Positions 56,080 through 64,000 of a stretch of 64,000 bases of DNA are shown here, piece by piece. Where the stretch lies: positions 21,384 through 85,383 of the forward strand of contig JAAYVL010000022.1 of the NCBI GenBank assembly GCA_012517205.1, written 5' to 3'. How positions within the stretch are numbered: position 1 is the first letter of the stretch; each line of letters begins with the position of its first letter. Under the pieces are notes generated by a model that had not been told where the DNA came from, made no database searches, and worked only from the letters and a program-made list of their open reading frames with translations. Source of the DNA: Verrucomicrobiota bacterium (GTDB lineage Bacteria; Verrucomicrobiota; Verrucomicrobiia; Limisphaerales; UBA8199). The position numbers and the translations under genes were made by a program.

Positions 56080-57204
56080 TCAACCCGCGCGCCGGGCGGC
56101 TTCCACCACCTTGCGCATGGCTTCCTCATGGCGCTCGAAGGAGTCCACCATCTTGAATTGGACCCGGGCGCGGTCCGCGCTGTGGCCCGGCCGATGCACC
56201 TTGAAGTAGCGGTCGCCCTCCAGGTGATCCGTCAGGAAACGGATGCCGATCTCGAAGGTGATGAGCCGGGCGCAGAAGACCAGGTGATCCTTTTCCACCG
56301 GGTTAAGGAACCCGCCCGCGGAGTCCAGGTAGCCGTTCACCAGGGCCGCGAACATGTCCAGCCGCATTTCAACCCGCGCCAGGTCGCGCTCGTCTTCCGC
56401 CGTCGGGCAGGTCGCGGTGCGGCACATATCGCCGAAATCATAAAGCGCCAGCCCCGGCATCACGGTGTCCAGATCAATCACGCAGACGCCCTCGCCGGTG
56501 GCGTCATCCAGCAGGACGTTGTTCAGCTTGCAGTCGTTGTGCGTGACCCGCTCGGGAAGCAGGCCGCGCGCGTGCAGGCCGGCCAGCACGTCCACGATGG
56601 GCTCGCGGCGCAGGGCAAACTCGATATCCGCTTTCACGCCGGCGGCGCGGTTGCAGGGATCCCGCGCGAGGGCCCGGCACAGCGCGTCGAACCGGCTGCG
56701 GGTGTGGTGGAAGTTGGGAATGGTGTCGCGCAGGCGGGGCGCGGGCAGGTCGGCGAGTTGTTGCTGGAACCGGCCGAAGGCCCGGGCGGCCTCGAACGCC
56801 TGCCGGGGCGTCTCGACCCAGTCGTAGCTCCGGGCCTGCTCAATAAAAAGATAACAGCGCCAGTGGTGGCCCTCGGCGTCGGCGTAAAAGCATTGGCCCG
56901 CGCGCGTCGGCACCAGGGTCAGCACCCGGCGGGAAACCGGGTCGGCGCCGGCGGCCTCCAATTGGCGCCGGATGTGGGCCGTGACGCGCGCCACGTTATC
57001 CATCAGCCCGGCCGGGTCTTGAAAGACGCGCGCGTTGAGGCGCTGGAACAGGTAGCGCATCGGGCGGCCGGACTGGTTAAACACCACCGCGTACGTGTCG
57101 TTGATATGGCCGCTCCCGTAGGGGGCGGCTTCGCAAAAATCGCCGTAAATCTGGAATTGCCCGGCGACCGACGGCAGGTCGTGCTGGGGCGGGGAAGCGG
57201 ACAT
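56080..57204 (-). CDS. Sugar kinase of the aminoglycoside phosphotransferase fold (NahK-like)
   Basis: A 374-residue kinase. The catalytic loop VTHNDCKLNNVLLDDATGEGVCVIDLDTVMPGLALYDFGDMCR contains the Brenner-type Asp and the metal-binding DLDT, as in N-acetylhexosamine 1-kinases and related enzymes. The glycine-rich start (GSGHINDTYAVVFNQSGRPMRYLFQRLN) fits too. It probably makes a sugar-1-phosphate. The adjacent nucleotidyltransferase (upstream, 9-bp gap) could then make the nucleotide sugar. The sugar is not known. Confidence 0.85.
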   Translation of the reverse strand: MSASPPQHDLPSVAGQFQIYGDFCEAAPYGSGHINDTYAVVFNQSGRPMRYLFQRLNARVFQDPAGLMDNVARVTAHIRRQLEAAGADPVSRRVLTLVPTRAGQCFYADAEGHHWRCYLFIEQARSYDWVETPRQAFEAARAFGRFQQQLADLPAPRLRDTIPNFHHTRSRFDALCRALARDPCNRAAGVKADIEFALRREPIVDVLAGLHARGLLPERVTHNDCKLNNVLLDDATGEGVCVIDLDTVMPGLALYDFGDMCRTATCPTAEDERDLARVEMRLDMFAALVNGYLDSAGGFLNPVEKDHLVFCARLITFEIGIRFLTDHLEGDRYFKVHRPGHSADRARVQFKMVDSFERHEEAMRKVVEAARRAG

Positions 57205-57213
57205 GGAACCGGC

Positions 57214-58128
57214 TCAGCCCCAAAGGCGTTCCGGGTACTCGCCGGCGCGGACCAGCGCCCGGATGCTTTCCGTGACCACCGCGCGGTCTTCCCGGTAAGT
57301 GACGCCGAACCAGGCGCAGGGCGTCGGCAGCACCTTCACGCGCGCCCGGCCTTCCTGGATCAAGGCATTCACCGCCGTTGGCAGGTAGAACTCGGCTTTG
57401 AGATCCCCCTGGTGCCGCGCCAAAAACTCCGCAAAGAGGCGTCGCAAGACGTCCAGCAGCTCCGGCGTGAACCCCCAGCAATTCATCGAGACAATCTCGC
57501 GCCCGGTCAGCGGCCGGTAATGGCCGTCCGGCTCCCGGTTCCGGGCGCCGCCGGGCTGGCGTTCGATGGCGGTGAGCTCCTCCACCGACACGAGGTAACC
57601 CTCCGCGTCGGCCTGGCAAAGGCCGCGCGCCACCGTGCCGTGCTCCGAAAGCGTGCGGTCCAGTTGGAAGCCCACCATCGCGAACCGGTCGGACGCCGCC
57701 GGCCCCGGCGCCGCCAGGAACCGGGCGAGCACGCGAAACGACTCCGCCCCATAGAAATCATCCGCATTGATGACCGCAAACGGCCGGTCCAGCAGCGGCG
57801 CGGCGCACAGAACGGCATGGCCGGTGCCCCACGGTTTCTGGCGTCCGGGCGGCACGCCGAACCCGGGCGGCAGCATTTCAAGCTGCTGAAAAGCGTAATC
57901 CAGGCTGACGTGCCGGGCAAAACGGCGGCCGAAACGGTCCCGGAAGTCCTGCTCGATCTCCCGGCGGATCACAAAGATAAACTTGCCAAAACCGGCCCGC
58001 TGCGCGTCGAACACGGCATAATCCAGCACCGCCTCGCCGGCGGGACCGACAGGCTCAATTTGCTTCAAACCGCCATAACGGGAACCGATGCCGGCGGCTA
58101 AAACGACCAATGCAGGTGCGGTGCTCAA
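57214..58128 (-). CDS. Sugar nucleotidyltransferase (NTP-transferase family)
   Basis: A 304-residue GT-A-fold nucleotidyltransferase. The N-terminal nucleotide loop is LVVLAAGIGSRYGGLKQIEPVG, followed by KFIFVIRREIEQDF, PWGTGHAVLCAAPLL and the metal-binding VINADDFYG. GRRFARHVSLDYAFQQLE and SMNCWGFTPELL are also consistent. It should transfer UMP/CMP/dTMP to a sugar-1-phosphate. It heads an operon with the NahK-like kinase and is divergent from the macro-domain gene, with a 158-bp spacer. Confidence 0.88.
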   Translation of the reverse strand: MSTAPALVVLAAGIGSRYGGLKQIEPVGPAGEAVLDYAVFDAQRAGFGKFIFVIRREIEQDFRDRFGRRFARHVSLDYAFQQLEMLPPGFGVPPGRQKPWGTGHAVLCAAPLLDRPFAVINADDFYGAESFRVLARFLAAPGPAASDRFAMVGFQLDRTLSEHGTVARGLCQADAEGYLVSVEELTAIERQPGGARNREPDGHYRPLTGREIVSMNCWGFTPELLDVLRRLFAEFLARHQGDLKAEFYLPTAVNALIQEGRARVKVLPTPCAWFGVTYREDRAVVTESIRALVRAGEYPERLWG

Positions 58129-58286
58129 ACTCGACCGCAGACGCTACCGCCCCCCCGGCGCGGTGCAAGTCCAAAAAACGGCGGCGCGGCGTCAAAAACG
58201 CGCCCCGCCGTCCGCGCCCCCTCCCGGGAACCGGCCCGGGTCTGGCTTGCGCCGGGGCGCATAATGTGTTCCGCTGGGCGGCGGAT

Positions 58287-58883
58287 ATGGCTGCTGCAAC
58301 CATTGGCAAACTCACTTTCGGCGCCGCCGCGTTCGAGGTCGTCATCAGCGACCTGCTCCAGGAACCGGTGGAGTGCATCGTCAACGCGGCCAACGGCGAA
58401 CTCGCGCACGGCGGGGGAGTGGCGGCCGCCATCCGGCAAGCCGCCGGGAGCGAACTCGACCAGGAATGCCGGCAACGAATCCGCGCCCACGGTCGCATCC
58501 CCGTGGGAGAAGCCGTCGTGACGACCGCCGGCCGGCTGCCCTTTAAGGGCGTCATCCATGCCGTGGGCCCCCGCTTTGGCGTGGGCGACGAGGAGAACAA
58601 ACTCGTGCAAACGCTCAAAAATGCTTTTCTGCGCGCGCACGAACGAGGCTGGAAATCGCTCACCTTTCCCGCCGTCAGTTCCGGCATCTTCTCCGTGCCG
58701 CACGACATCTGCGCCCGGGCCTACCTCCGCGCCGTGCGCGAATTCTTCACCCTATACCCGCAATCGCCCCTCCAAACCATCCGCCTCGCCCTGTTCCCGG
58801 GCCCCCTGGCCGAACACCTGCGCCAGAACGTGTTCCCCCCGAAGGGCGCCGACGAAGGATGCCCAAAGCCGGGGCAGCCTTAA
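58287..58883 (+). CDS. Macro-domain (ADP-ribose-binding) protein
   Basis: A 198-residue protein. The macro-domain signature is CIVNAANGELAHGGGVAAAIRQAAG, followed by VGEAVVTTAGRLPFKGVIHAVGPRF and the binding loop FPAVSSGIFSVP. It should bind ADP-ribose or O-acetyl-ADP-ribose and may remove ADP-ribose from proteins. There is no signal peptide. The ATG at 58287 is chosen; the longer open frame upstream is Arg/Pro-rich. It is not near a sirtuin. An ADP-ribosylglycohydrolase-family gene lies about 8 kb to the left. Confidence 0.92.
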   Translation: MAAATIGKLTFGAAAFEVVISDLLQEPVECIVNAANGELAHGGGVAAAIRQAAGSELDQECRQRIRAHGRIPVGEAVVTTAGRLPFKGVIHAVGPRFGVGDEENKLVQTLKNAFLRAHERGWKSLTFPAVSSGIFSVPHDICARAYLRAVREFFTLYPQSPLQTIRLALFPGPLAEHLRQNVFPPKGADEGCPKPGQP

Positions 58884-58996
58884 CCCCCATCCCAAACGCG
58901 CCTCGCGTCCTCGTCACAGCCCCCGGCGAGCCGCTGGTCCGTGAAATAGCCTCCGCCCCTTAACCCACCGCTCCGCTTTCCGCCATCGCCCCCGAT

Positions 58997-59013
58997 TGTC
59001 TAATTTTTGGACA
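58997..59013. repeat. TGTC/GGACA box associated with repeat copy 2
   Basis: TGTCTAATTTTTGGACA matches the reverse complement of the box at 31857-31873 at 15 of 17 positions. It lies 106 bp before the 96-bp palindrome, against 100 bp in copy 1, on the same side when the repeat is oriented. Confidence 0.6.
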
Positions 59014-59119
59014 CTCCCTATAACGCCATTTTCGTCCTTTCAAGACCGCTTCAGCCAAAAACCCCGCCATCCTTACGCATCCGCCATAATTCCAAGGCGT
59101 TACATAGCCAGTAATAAGT

Positions 59120-59215
59120 CGTGTACAAGGGGTGTACAAGGGATGCTCATCGGGTGTACAAGCTAAAACTCTTTGGGCATCCGGTGAGCATCCCTTGTAC
59201 ACCCTTTGTACACGG
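59120..59215 (+). repeat. TGTACAAG palindromic repeat, copy 2
   Basis: A 96-bp near-palindrome with five TGTACA words. Three are read forward (59123-59128, 59135-59140, 59156-59161) and two are within the reverse arm (59197-59202, 59208-59213). Outer arms begin CGTGTACAAGGGGTGTACAA and end as its near complement. It is about 90% identical to the reverse complement of copy 1, and the mismatches cluster in the central 20 bp. It is intergenic with no transposase. Confidence 0.85.
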
Positions 59216-59388
59216 CGCTTTGGGAGCGGGGAAATGGGGGTATCGAGGGGAGTTGGGCTGCTGGCAGGGAGGGGGTTGGAGGAGGGGATGCCGGATGGGC
59301 GGGCTGGGGTCGGAGCCGGATATTGCTTTGTCAAGGAATCCGGAAAGGCCTGGGTTGGAGTGCCAACCGGGTGGCGTCGCCGAGGTCG

Positions 59389-59411
59389 AACTGTGCCAAA
59401 TTGGCACAGTT
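59389..59411. repeat. Perfect 23-bp palindrome
   Basis: AACTGTGCCAA, A, TTGGCACAGTT form a perfect inverted repeat around one central base. It is a typical operator size and shape. It lies about 175 bp after repeat copy 2 and 231 bp past the end of the leftward secreted gene at 59643. Confidence 0.6.
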
Positions 59412-59559
59412 GGAATCGGGTTGGGAGGTTGGCGGGAAAAAGGGGGATTTAGGAGACTGTGAGTGGCTGAAGCCGCTGGGGGTTGGGGATGAGGTCAGTT
59501 TGGCCGATGGAGATAGGGAGGGGGAGATTCTGCCGGTTATGGGAGGGGTGCATATCCGG

Positions 59560-59584
59560 GGGCCTGTTCCAATGGAGCAGGCCC
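59560..59584. repeat. 25-nt near-palindrome, possible terminator stem
   Basis: GGGCCTGTTCCA (59560-59571) and TGGAGCAGGCCC (59573-59584) pair with one mismatch. It lies about 60 bp after the stop of the leftward gene at 59643, so it could be a terminator stem, but no T-tract follows on either strand. Confidence 0.45.
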
Positions 59585-59642
59585 GAATCGGGAGGGGGAT
59601 ATGGGCAAGGGCGCTGCCGGGGCTGGCTTCGGCGCGCTTCCT

Positions 59643-61934
59643 TTATTGTGCGAACTGTTCTAACAGCCAGCGGCAGGCGATTACTTTCTCGACGAGGTCC
59701 AAAGGCAGGTAGAAATATTGGCAGGAGGGTTCAAAGCCGATCCGCGAATCCTGCCGTGTGAGGGTGTAGAGCTGGCGCGCCAAAGCGATTTCGGACTCCA
59801 GGCAGCGAGCGGCTTCCGTCCGCAACCGCCGGCGGTCTTCGGCGGGGAGGGCCGCCGGGGGGCGGGCGAGCGCGTCGCGGGCGAGGATGAAACGCGCCTG
59901 GTTGGCCACGGACTGGAAATGAATGGCCGCGGCCTGGGCCAGCCGCAGGTCGGCCCGGGCCTCGGCGCGGCGGCGGGCGGGCGCTTTGGCCACGGCCTGC
60001 CGCAATTCGGCAATGCCCGGCTGCCAGCCGGCGGCGATCTTCTCGAATTGCGCCGCGAAAATCTCCGGCGGGTAAGGACCGCGCCAGCCCTCCAGGTCGT
60101 CGTAGGGGAATCCCCACATGGTCGCCCGGTAGCCGGTTTTCACCGGGTAAAGCGCGTTGGCGGGGCCGTATTGGACGGGGGAGTTATAGACCACGCGGAT
60201 ATGAAAGGGGTACTGGCGAAAGGCATCGCTCATCAGAGACCATGCCTTGCGGGCGTGCGCGGCGCCAGCTCGGCCAAATCGTTCCCGCGCCAGCTCGTCC
60301 AGCGCGGTTTCGGGAGATGGCGCCGGGGAGCGGCTCAACCGGGCGGCAAGCTGGAGGTTAGGCGAGGGATAGCCGCCCATGGTCCAGCCGATCAGTTGGG
60401 CGTTCAGTTGGGTTGCGGAAACCAGCTTATGGGCGTGCGCGGCCACGAGGTCCAGCACCGGGAGGCAGGGCAGGCTGGCGATTTCGCAGGTGTTGTTGAA
60501 CGGGATTTCCGCCCCGATTTTCAGCCCGGCTTGCCGCGCGGCCTGCCAATGCGCCAGCGCGCGCGGGCCCGGCCCGACCGAGGAGATGGAATACTCGCCC
60601 ACGGTGCTCGGGATGCCGCCGCGCTCGATGGGCAGGTCCCATTCGCTGACCGACATCAGCCAGGCCGTTCGGGGCAGGCGCGCGATGATGTCCGGGGCGC
60701 GGCCATGCCCCCGCCAGCCCCAGTCCGACAGGAGCACGCGGGCCGCGGGGTTGCCGCGGTGGACCCCCGCCTCGAGGACGGCCGCCACCTCGGAGATGAT
60801 GTCCGCGTCGCTGCGGGCCTGGCAGCGCTGACAGGAACGCCAGTTGCCATGCGACGCGCAACTGGTCAGGTTCTCCGACGCGGTGATCGCGTACACGCCC
60901 GCCAAACCGGGCACCCGCGCGAAGACGAAAGCCAGCGCGTCCTCCATCCATTGGCGCACCGCCGGGTGCGAGGTGCAGAGCGCGGTGGCATCGTCTTCCC
61001 GGACGCCGGCGAGATCCGGGCGTTGCGCGAAGAAGGCCGCGGGCATCGCCCGGGGTTCATTCAGGTAGAGATAGACGCCGATGCCGTAGTGGCGCGCCCG
61101 TTTCACCAGGGTCTGAAGGTTGGCCAGGCGCTGTTCGTGGTGGACGCCAAACTCGGGGAACGCCGGGCCGCCGGGCGCGAGGTCGCGCAGGACGGCGTGC
61201 AGCCAGACGCCATTGATGCCCGCCGCGGAGAGCCGTTGCAGCAGTCCGTCGGGATAAGGATTCAACCGGGGGTTCAGCAGCGGGTCGCCATAGACGGCGA
61301 CGTAGGAATAGACCAGGCGCAGGGGGTCAGACTCGGCGGGCGCCGGTTTCCGCGGCGGGGCGCCTTGGGTTCGGGCAAGCTGCCGGACGAAGTCGAAGCG
61401 GGGCTCGGCCGGGCGCCGGATTTCCGCGCCAAAATCCGCCTCGACCACGCGGCGGATTTCGGCGGCGCGGCGCCGGGCGGCTTCGTCCGGAGGCTGGTAG
61501 CCGAGCGGCGCGCACCGGGGTTTCAACTGGCCCAGCTTGATCCACAGGAAGTCCTCCTCGCGCAGCATGAACGCCAGGCGTTCGGGCGTCAGCTCCAGCA
61601 GCTCCAGCAGTTGCTCATACGGCAGGAGATGCCAATTCCGGCGCAGCAGGGTGATATACCCTCGCTCGCGGAGCGCGCGGGGCACTTGGGCGGCCGGGGG
61701 CAGGCCCATGGACGCGGCCAGCGCGGTGATGTCCCGTTCCGAGGCTCCGACGATCTTTGCCAGCCGGGCAGGCTCGACGGCCTGCCAGTTGCGCCAGACG
61801 AACTCGTGGAGGCGGTCGGGGAAATGGCGGCTGATAAGGGGGGCTGGCGCGTCGCCGGCGGGCAATAATGTTTCCGCGGCAAAGCCGCCGCCCGCCCCGC
61901 CCAGGGCGGCCAGGCCCGCGCAGATGAGCGCCAT
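59643..61934 (-). CDS. Large secreted protein with TIM-barrel-like region
   Basis: A 763-residue protein with a signal peptide (MALICAGLAALGGAGGGFAAE). An N-terminal helical part (about 60-200, LLPYEQLLELLELTPERLAFMLREEDFLWIKLGQLKP) precedes a barrel-like region: DPLRLVYSYVAVYGDPLL, GINGVWLHAVLRDLA, GIGVYLYLNEPRAMPAAFF, LAGVYAITASENLTSCASH, RVLLSDWGWRGHG. A helical C-terminus follows. YLYLNEP and ITASENL carry acidic residues that could be catalytic. CQRC hints at a metal site. The long open frame that continues into the leuS region is rejected because it reads antisense to leuS. Family unknown. Confidence 0.7.
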   Translation of the reverse strand: MALICAGLAALGGAGGGFAAETLLPAGDAPAPLISRHFPDRLHEFVWRNWQAVEPARLAKIVGASERDITALAASMGLPPAAQVPRALRERGYITLLRRNWHLLPYEQLLELLELTPERLAFMLREEDFLWIKLGQLKPRCAPLGYQPPDEAARRRAAEIRRVVEADFGAEIRRPAEPRFDFVRQLARTQGAPPRKPAPAESDPLRLVYSYVAVYGDPLLNPRLNPYPDGLLQRLSAAGINGVWLHAVLRDLAPGGPAFPEFGVHHEQRLANLQTLVKRARHYGIGVYLYLNEPRAMPAAFFAQRPDLAGVREDDATALCTSHPAVRQWMEDALAFVFARVPGLAGVYAITASENLTSCASHGNWRSCQRCQARSDADIISEVAAVLEAGVHRGNPAARVLLSDWGWRGHGRAPDIIARLPRTAWLMSVSEWDLPIERGGIPSTVGEYSISSVGPGPRALAHWQAARQAGLKIGAEIPFNNTCEIASLPCLPVLDLVAAHAHKLVSATQLNAQLIGWTMGGYPSPNLQLAARLSRSPAPSPETALDELARERFGRAGAAHARKAWSLMSDAFRQYPFHIRVVYNSPVQYGPANALYPVKTGYRATMWGFPYDDLEGWRGPYPPEIFAAQFEKIAAGWQPGIAELRQAVAKAPARRRAEARADLRLAQAAAIHFQSVANQARFILARDALARPPAALPAEDRRRLRTEAARCLESEIALARQLYTLTRQDSRIGFEPSCQYFYLPLDLVEKVIACRWLLEQFAQ

Positions 61935-62192
61935 GAGGCCCTTGCGGTGGAGACGGGAGAATGGGGTTTGGTCCGCAACCGCGCGGCCAGGCCGGGTCGA
62001 GTGGCGGGGCGGCTTATCCACAGGAAGCGGCCCGGGAGCGCGGGCGCCCGGGGAGCGCGGGGCGGAGCGGGCGGATGAAATGGCCGACCATGCGCCGACC
62101 CTGACAGGAACCGGCGCGGGAGTCAACCCCCGGGGCGGCGGAGCAACTCCGTCATTGTCTGCCGGGGCGGTTTCCGTGATAGTCTCGCGCTC

Positions 62193-64000
62193 ATGGCAAT
62201 CGGACGCAGACAGTATCCGTTTCATTTGATAGAGCCCAAATGGCAGCGCCAATGGGACGAGCAGCAGACGTTTCGCGCATGGAACCCGGGGGAGACGGTT
62301 CCGGCCGGGCATCCGTTTGCCTGGCGGCACGCGGGCGCGGGGCCGGAGCGATTGCCCAAGTTTTATATCCTCGACATGTTTCCCTATCCCTCGGGCGCGG
62401 GGCTGCACGTGGGGCATCCGGAGGGATATACGGCCACGGATATCCTGGCCCGGTATCGGCGCGCGCTGGGCTACAATGTGCTGCATCCGATCGGCTGGGA
62501 TGCCTTCGGCCTGCCCGCCGAGCAATACGCCATCAAAACCGGCCAGCACCCGCGCCGGACGACCGAGGAGAACATTGCGACCTTCAAGCGCCAGATCAAG
62601 AGCCTGGGCTTCAGCTACGATTGGAGCCGGGAGGTGGACACGACGGAACCGGAGTATTTTCGCTGGACCCAATGGATTTTTCTGCAGCTTTACCATTCGT
62701 GGTTCAACCCGCAAAGCAATAAGGCCGAGCCGATCGCGACGCTGCCCTACCCGCCGGAGCTGCAAAGCGGGGCGGGCCTCCCGGCGGCCGAGCTGGAGTC
62801 GAAACGCCGCGCCTACCGCGATGCGAAGCGGCTGGCCTATGTCACGGAGGCGCCGGTCTGGTGGTGCGAGCAGTTGGGCACGGTGCTGGCCAATGAGGAA
62901 GTCGTGGACGGCAAGAGCGAGGTGGGCGGTTTTCCCGTCACGCGCAAGCCGATGCGCCAATGGATGCTTCGCATTACGGCCTACGCGGAGCGCCTGCTGG
63001 AGGGCCTCGAGACGATCGATTGGAGCGACTCGCTCAAAGAGATGCAGCGCAACTGGATCGGGCGCAGCGAGGGGGCGGAGGTGGACTTCCGCATCGTCGG
63101 CGCGCCGGGGGTTATCCGCGTATTTACCACCCGCCCGGATACCTTGTTTGGGGCGACGTATATGGTGCTGGCGCCCGAGCATAAGCTGGTGGATGCCCTG
63201 ACCTCGCCGGCGCAGCGGCCGCAGGTCGAGGCCTACCGGGCGGCGGTGGCCCAGAAGAGCGATTTGGAGCGCACGGAGCTGGCCCGGGAGAAGACCGGCG
63301 TTTTCACGGGCGGCTATGCCCGCAACCCGGTGAACGGGCAGGAAATCCCGGTCTGGATTGCGGACTATGTGCTGCTCAGCTACGGCACGGGGGCGATCAT
63401 GGCGGTGCCGGGGCACGACACGCGCGACTTCGAGTTTGCCTCCCGGTTTAAGCTGCCGATCGTGCAGGTGGTCGAGCCGCCGGCCGGCGTGGATTGGCGC
63501 GGTTTTGTGGAGGACGGCATTTCGGTGAACTCGACCGGCGCGGATATTTCCATCAGCGGCCTGCCCACGCCGGAGGCCAAGCGCAAGATCACCGCGTGGC
63601 TGGAGGCGAAGGGGTGGGGCAAGCCGACCGTCAACTACAAGCTGCGGGACTGGCTGTTCAGCCGGCAGCGCTACTGGGGCGAGCCGTTCCCGATCCTTTG
63701 GAAGACGGGGCCGGACGGGCGGGCCTACCACGAGGCGCTTCCCGAATCCGCGCTGCCGCTGATGCCGCCGCCGCTGGAGGATTACAAACCCACGCCGGAT
63801 GGCCAGCCGCCGCTGGCGCGCGCGCGGGAGTGGCTGAACCTGCCCGAGGGCGCGACGCGCGAGACCAACACCATGCCGCAATGGGCCGGCAGTTGCTGGT
63901 ATTACCTCCGCTATTTGGACGCCCGCAACCGCGCGGCGTTTTGCGCGCCCGAGGCCGAGCGTTACTGGATGGGGACCTCCGCGCCCGCCGCGGCGCCCGC
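62193..64000 (+). CDS. leuS: Leucyl-tRNA synthetase (5' part; runs off the right edge)
   Basis: The frame from ATG 62193 is open to the window end (602 codons). The product starts [21 protein letters not shown]. The class I HIGH motif is [17 protein letters not shown], followed by [23 protein letters not shown]. The editing domain (CP1) appears later with [19 protein letters not shown] and [14 protein letters not shown]. The KMSKS loop lies beyond the edge. It is divergent from the secreted protein at 59643-61934, with a 258-bp spacer holding both promoters. Confidence 0.95.
   Translation, partial: MAIGRRQYPFHLIEPKWQRQWDEQQTFRAWNPGETVPAGHPFAWRHAGAGPERLPKFYILDMFPYPSGAGLHVGHPEGYTATDILARYRRALGYNVLHPIGWDAFGLPAEQYAIKTGQHPRRTTEENIATFKRQIKSLGFSYDWSREVDTTEPEYFRWTQWIFLQLYHSWFNPQSNKAEPIATLPYPPELQSGAGLPAAELESKRRAYRDAKRLAYVTEAPVWWCEQLGTVLANEEVVDGKSEVGGFPVTRKPMRQWMLRITAYAERLLEGLETIDWSDSLKEMQRNWIGRSEGAEVDFRIVGAPGVIRVFTTRPDTLFGATYMVLAPEHKLVDALTSPAQRPQVEAYRAAVAQKSDLERTELAREKTGVFTGGYARNPVNGQEIPVWIADYVLLSYGTGAIMAVPGHDTRDFEFASRFKLPIVQVVEPPAGVDWRGFVEDGISVNSTGADISISGLPTPEAKRKITAWLEAKGWGKPTVNYKLRDWLFSRQRYWGEPFPILWKTGPDGRAYHEALPESALPLMPPPLEDYKPTPDGQPPLARAREWLNLPEGATRETNTMPQWAGSCWYYLRYLDARNRAAFCAPEAERYWMGTSAPAAAP

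Larger units (their letters stand above)
58884..59642. other. Non-coding region with palindromic repeat copy 2
   Basis: This 759-bp stretch has no convincing gene. It holds the TGTC/GGACA box (58997-59013), the 96-bp palindrome (59120-59215), a G-rich + strand with runs of three to five G (59222-59287), a perfect 23-bp palindrome (59389-59411) and a 25-nt near-palindrome (59560-59584). Several open frames in this part are repeat or purine-tract translations and are rejected. Confidence 0.55.

Noticed and set aside
59121-59452. Reading frames over the palindromic repeat (MYKGCTRDAHRVY-type peptides)
   Set aside because: They are translations of the repeat itself and appear in several frames and in both copies; not real proteins.
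61935-63881. N-terminal extension of the secreted protein at 59643, giving one long minus-strand frame to 63881
   Set aside because: The extension is antisense to leuS, which has clear class I synthetase motifs. The signal peptide near 61934 marks the true start.

Overview
The window is a high-GC bacterial chromosome segment. Its gene content fits Verrucomicrobiota, probably the Limisphaerales/Pedosphaera side of the phylum. This is an inference from several features: many secreted or Tat-exported Gfo/Idh/MocA, ThuA, DUF1080 and DUF6259-like proteins, a squalene-hopene cyclase, an MqnD-like menaquinone protein, GC-rich dense coding on both strands, and few obvious Shine-Dalgarno sites. No phage, plasmid, insertion sequence or CRISPR array is visible. 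The two edge genes are cut: a ceramidase-like gene at the left and leuS at the right.

Layout. 1-3.7 kb: ceramidase-like fragment, a secreted propeller-like protein, a GH10 xylanase-type enzyme, then a gene-poor stretch with a hairpin repeat and a small Cys/Trp-rich protein. 3.7-8 kb: Crp/Fnr regulator, radical SAM protein, response regulator, mtnA and a small hypothetical gene. 8-12.9 kb: a purS-purQ-purL-purF operon on the minus strand. 13-18.3 kb: pgsA-pgpA (coupled), a RodZ-like HTH membrane protein, a Tat-exported protein, an HD-domain gene with thiM, and an RRM RNA-binding protein with a clear terminator. 18.5-25.4 kb: MqnD-like gene, uvrD/pcrA, then shc-pyrK-pyrD on the minus strand. 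25.6-31.5 kb: rhomboid protease, Tat-exported phosphoesterase, lepB with an NTF2-like gene, rnr and a 3-methyladenine glycosylase.

31.5-36.1 kb holds copy 1 of a palindromic repeat, a 51-residue membrane microprotein, and topB coupled to a Xer-type recombinase. 36.2-42.9 kb holds two large secreted putative carbohydrate-active proteins, tRNA-Arg(TCG) and a DUF1080 protein. 43-45.9 kb is a tight HEAT-repeat / response-regulator-PATAN / small-protein operon. 46-58 kb is dominated by a minus-strand saccharide-type accessory cluster: DUF1638, ThuA, a secreted ADP-ribosylglycohydrolase-family protein, a second ThuA-like lipoprotein, a sugar isomerase/epimerase-type TIM barrel, a Tat Gfo/Idh/MocA, a ceramidase-LamG protein, and a NahK-like kinase with a nucleotidyltransferase. 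A macro-domain gene, repeat copy 2, another secreted putative hydrolase and leuS follow.

The most unusual non-gene signal is a composite repeat found twice, at 31661-31873 and 58997-59215, in opposite orientation. Each copy has a TGTC..GGACA box, about 100 bp of unrelated sequence, and then a 96-bp near-palindrome built from reiterated TGTACAAG words. The two 96-bp parts are about 90% identical and both are intergenic. Other points of note are shc sitting in a pyrimidine operon, topB-xer coupling, a possible structured RNA near 46.6 kb, and the possible 3-keto-glycoside processing cluster.
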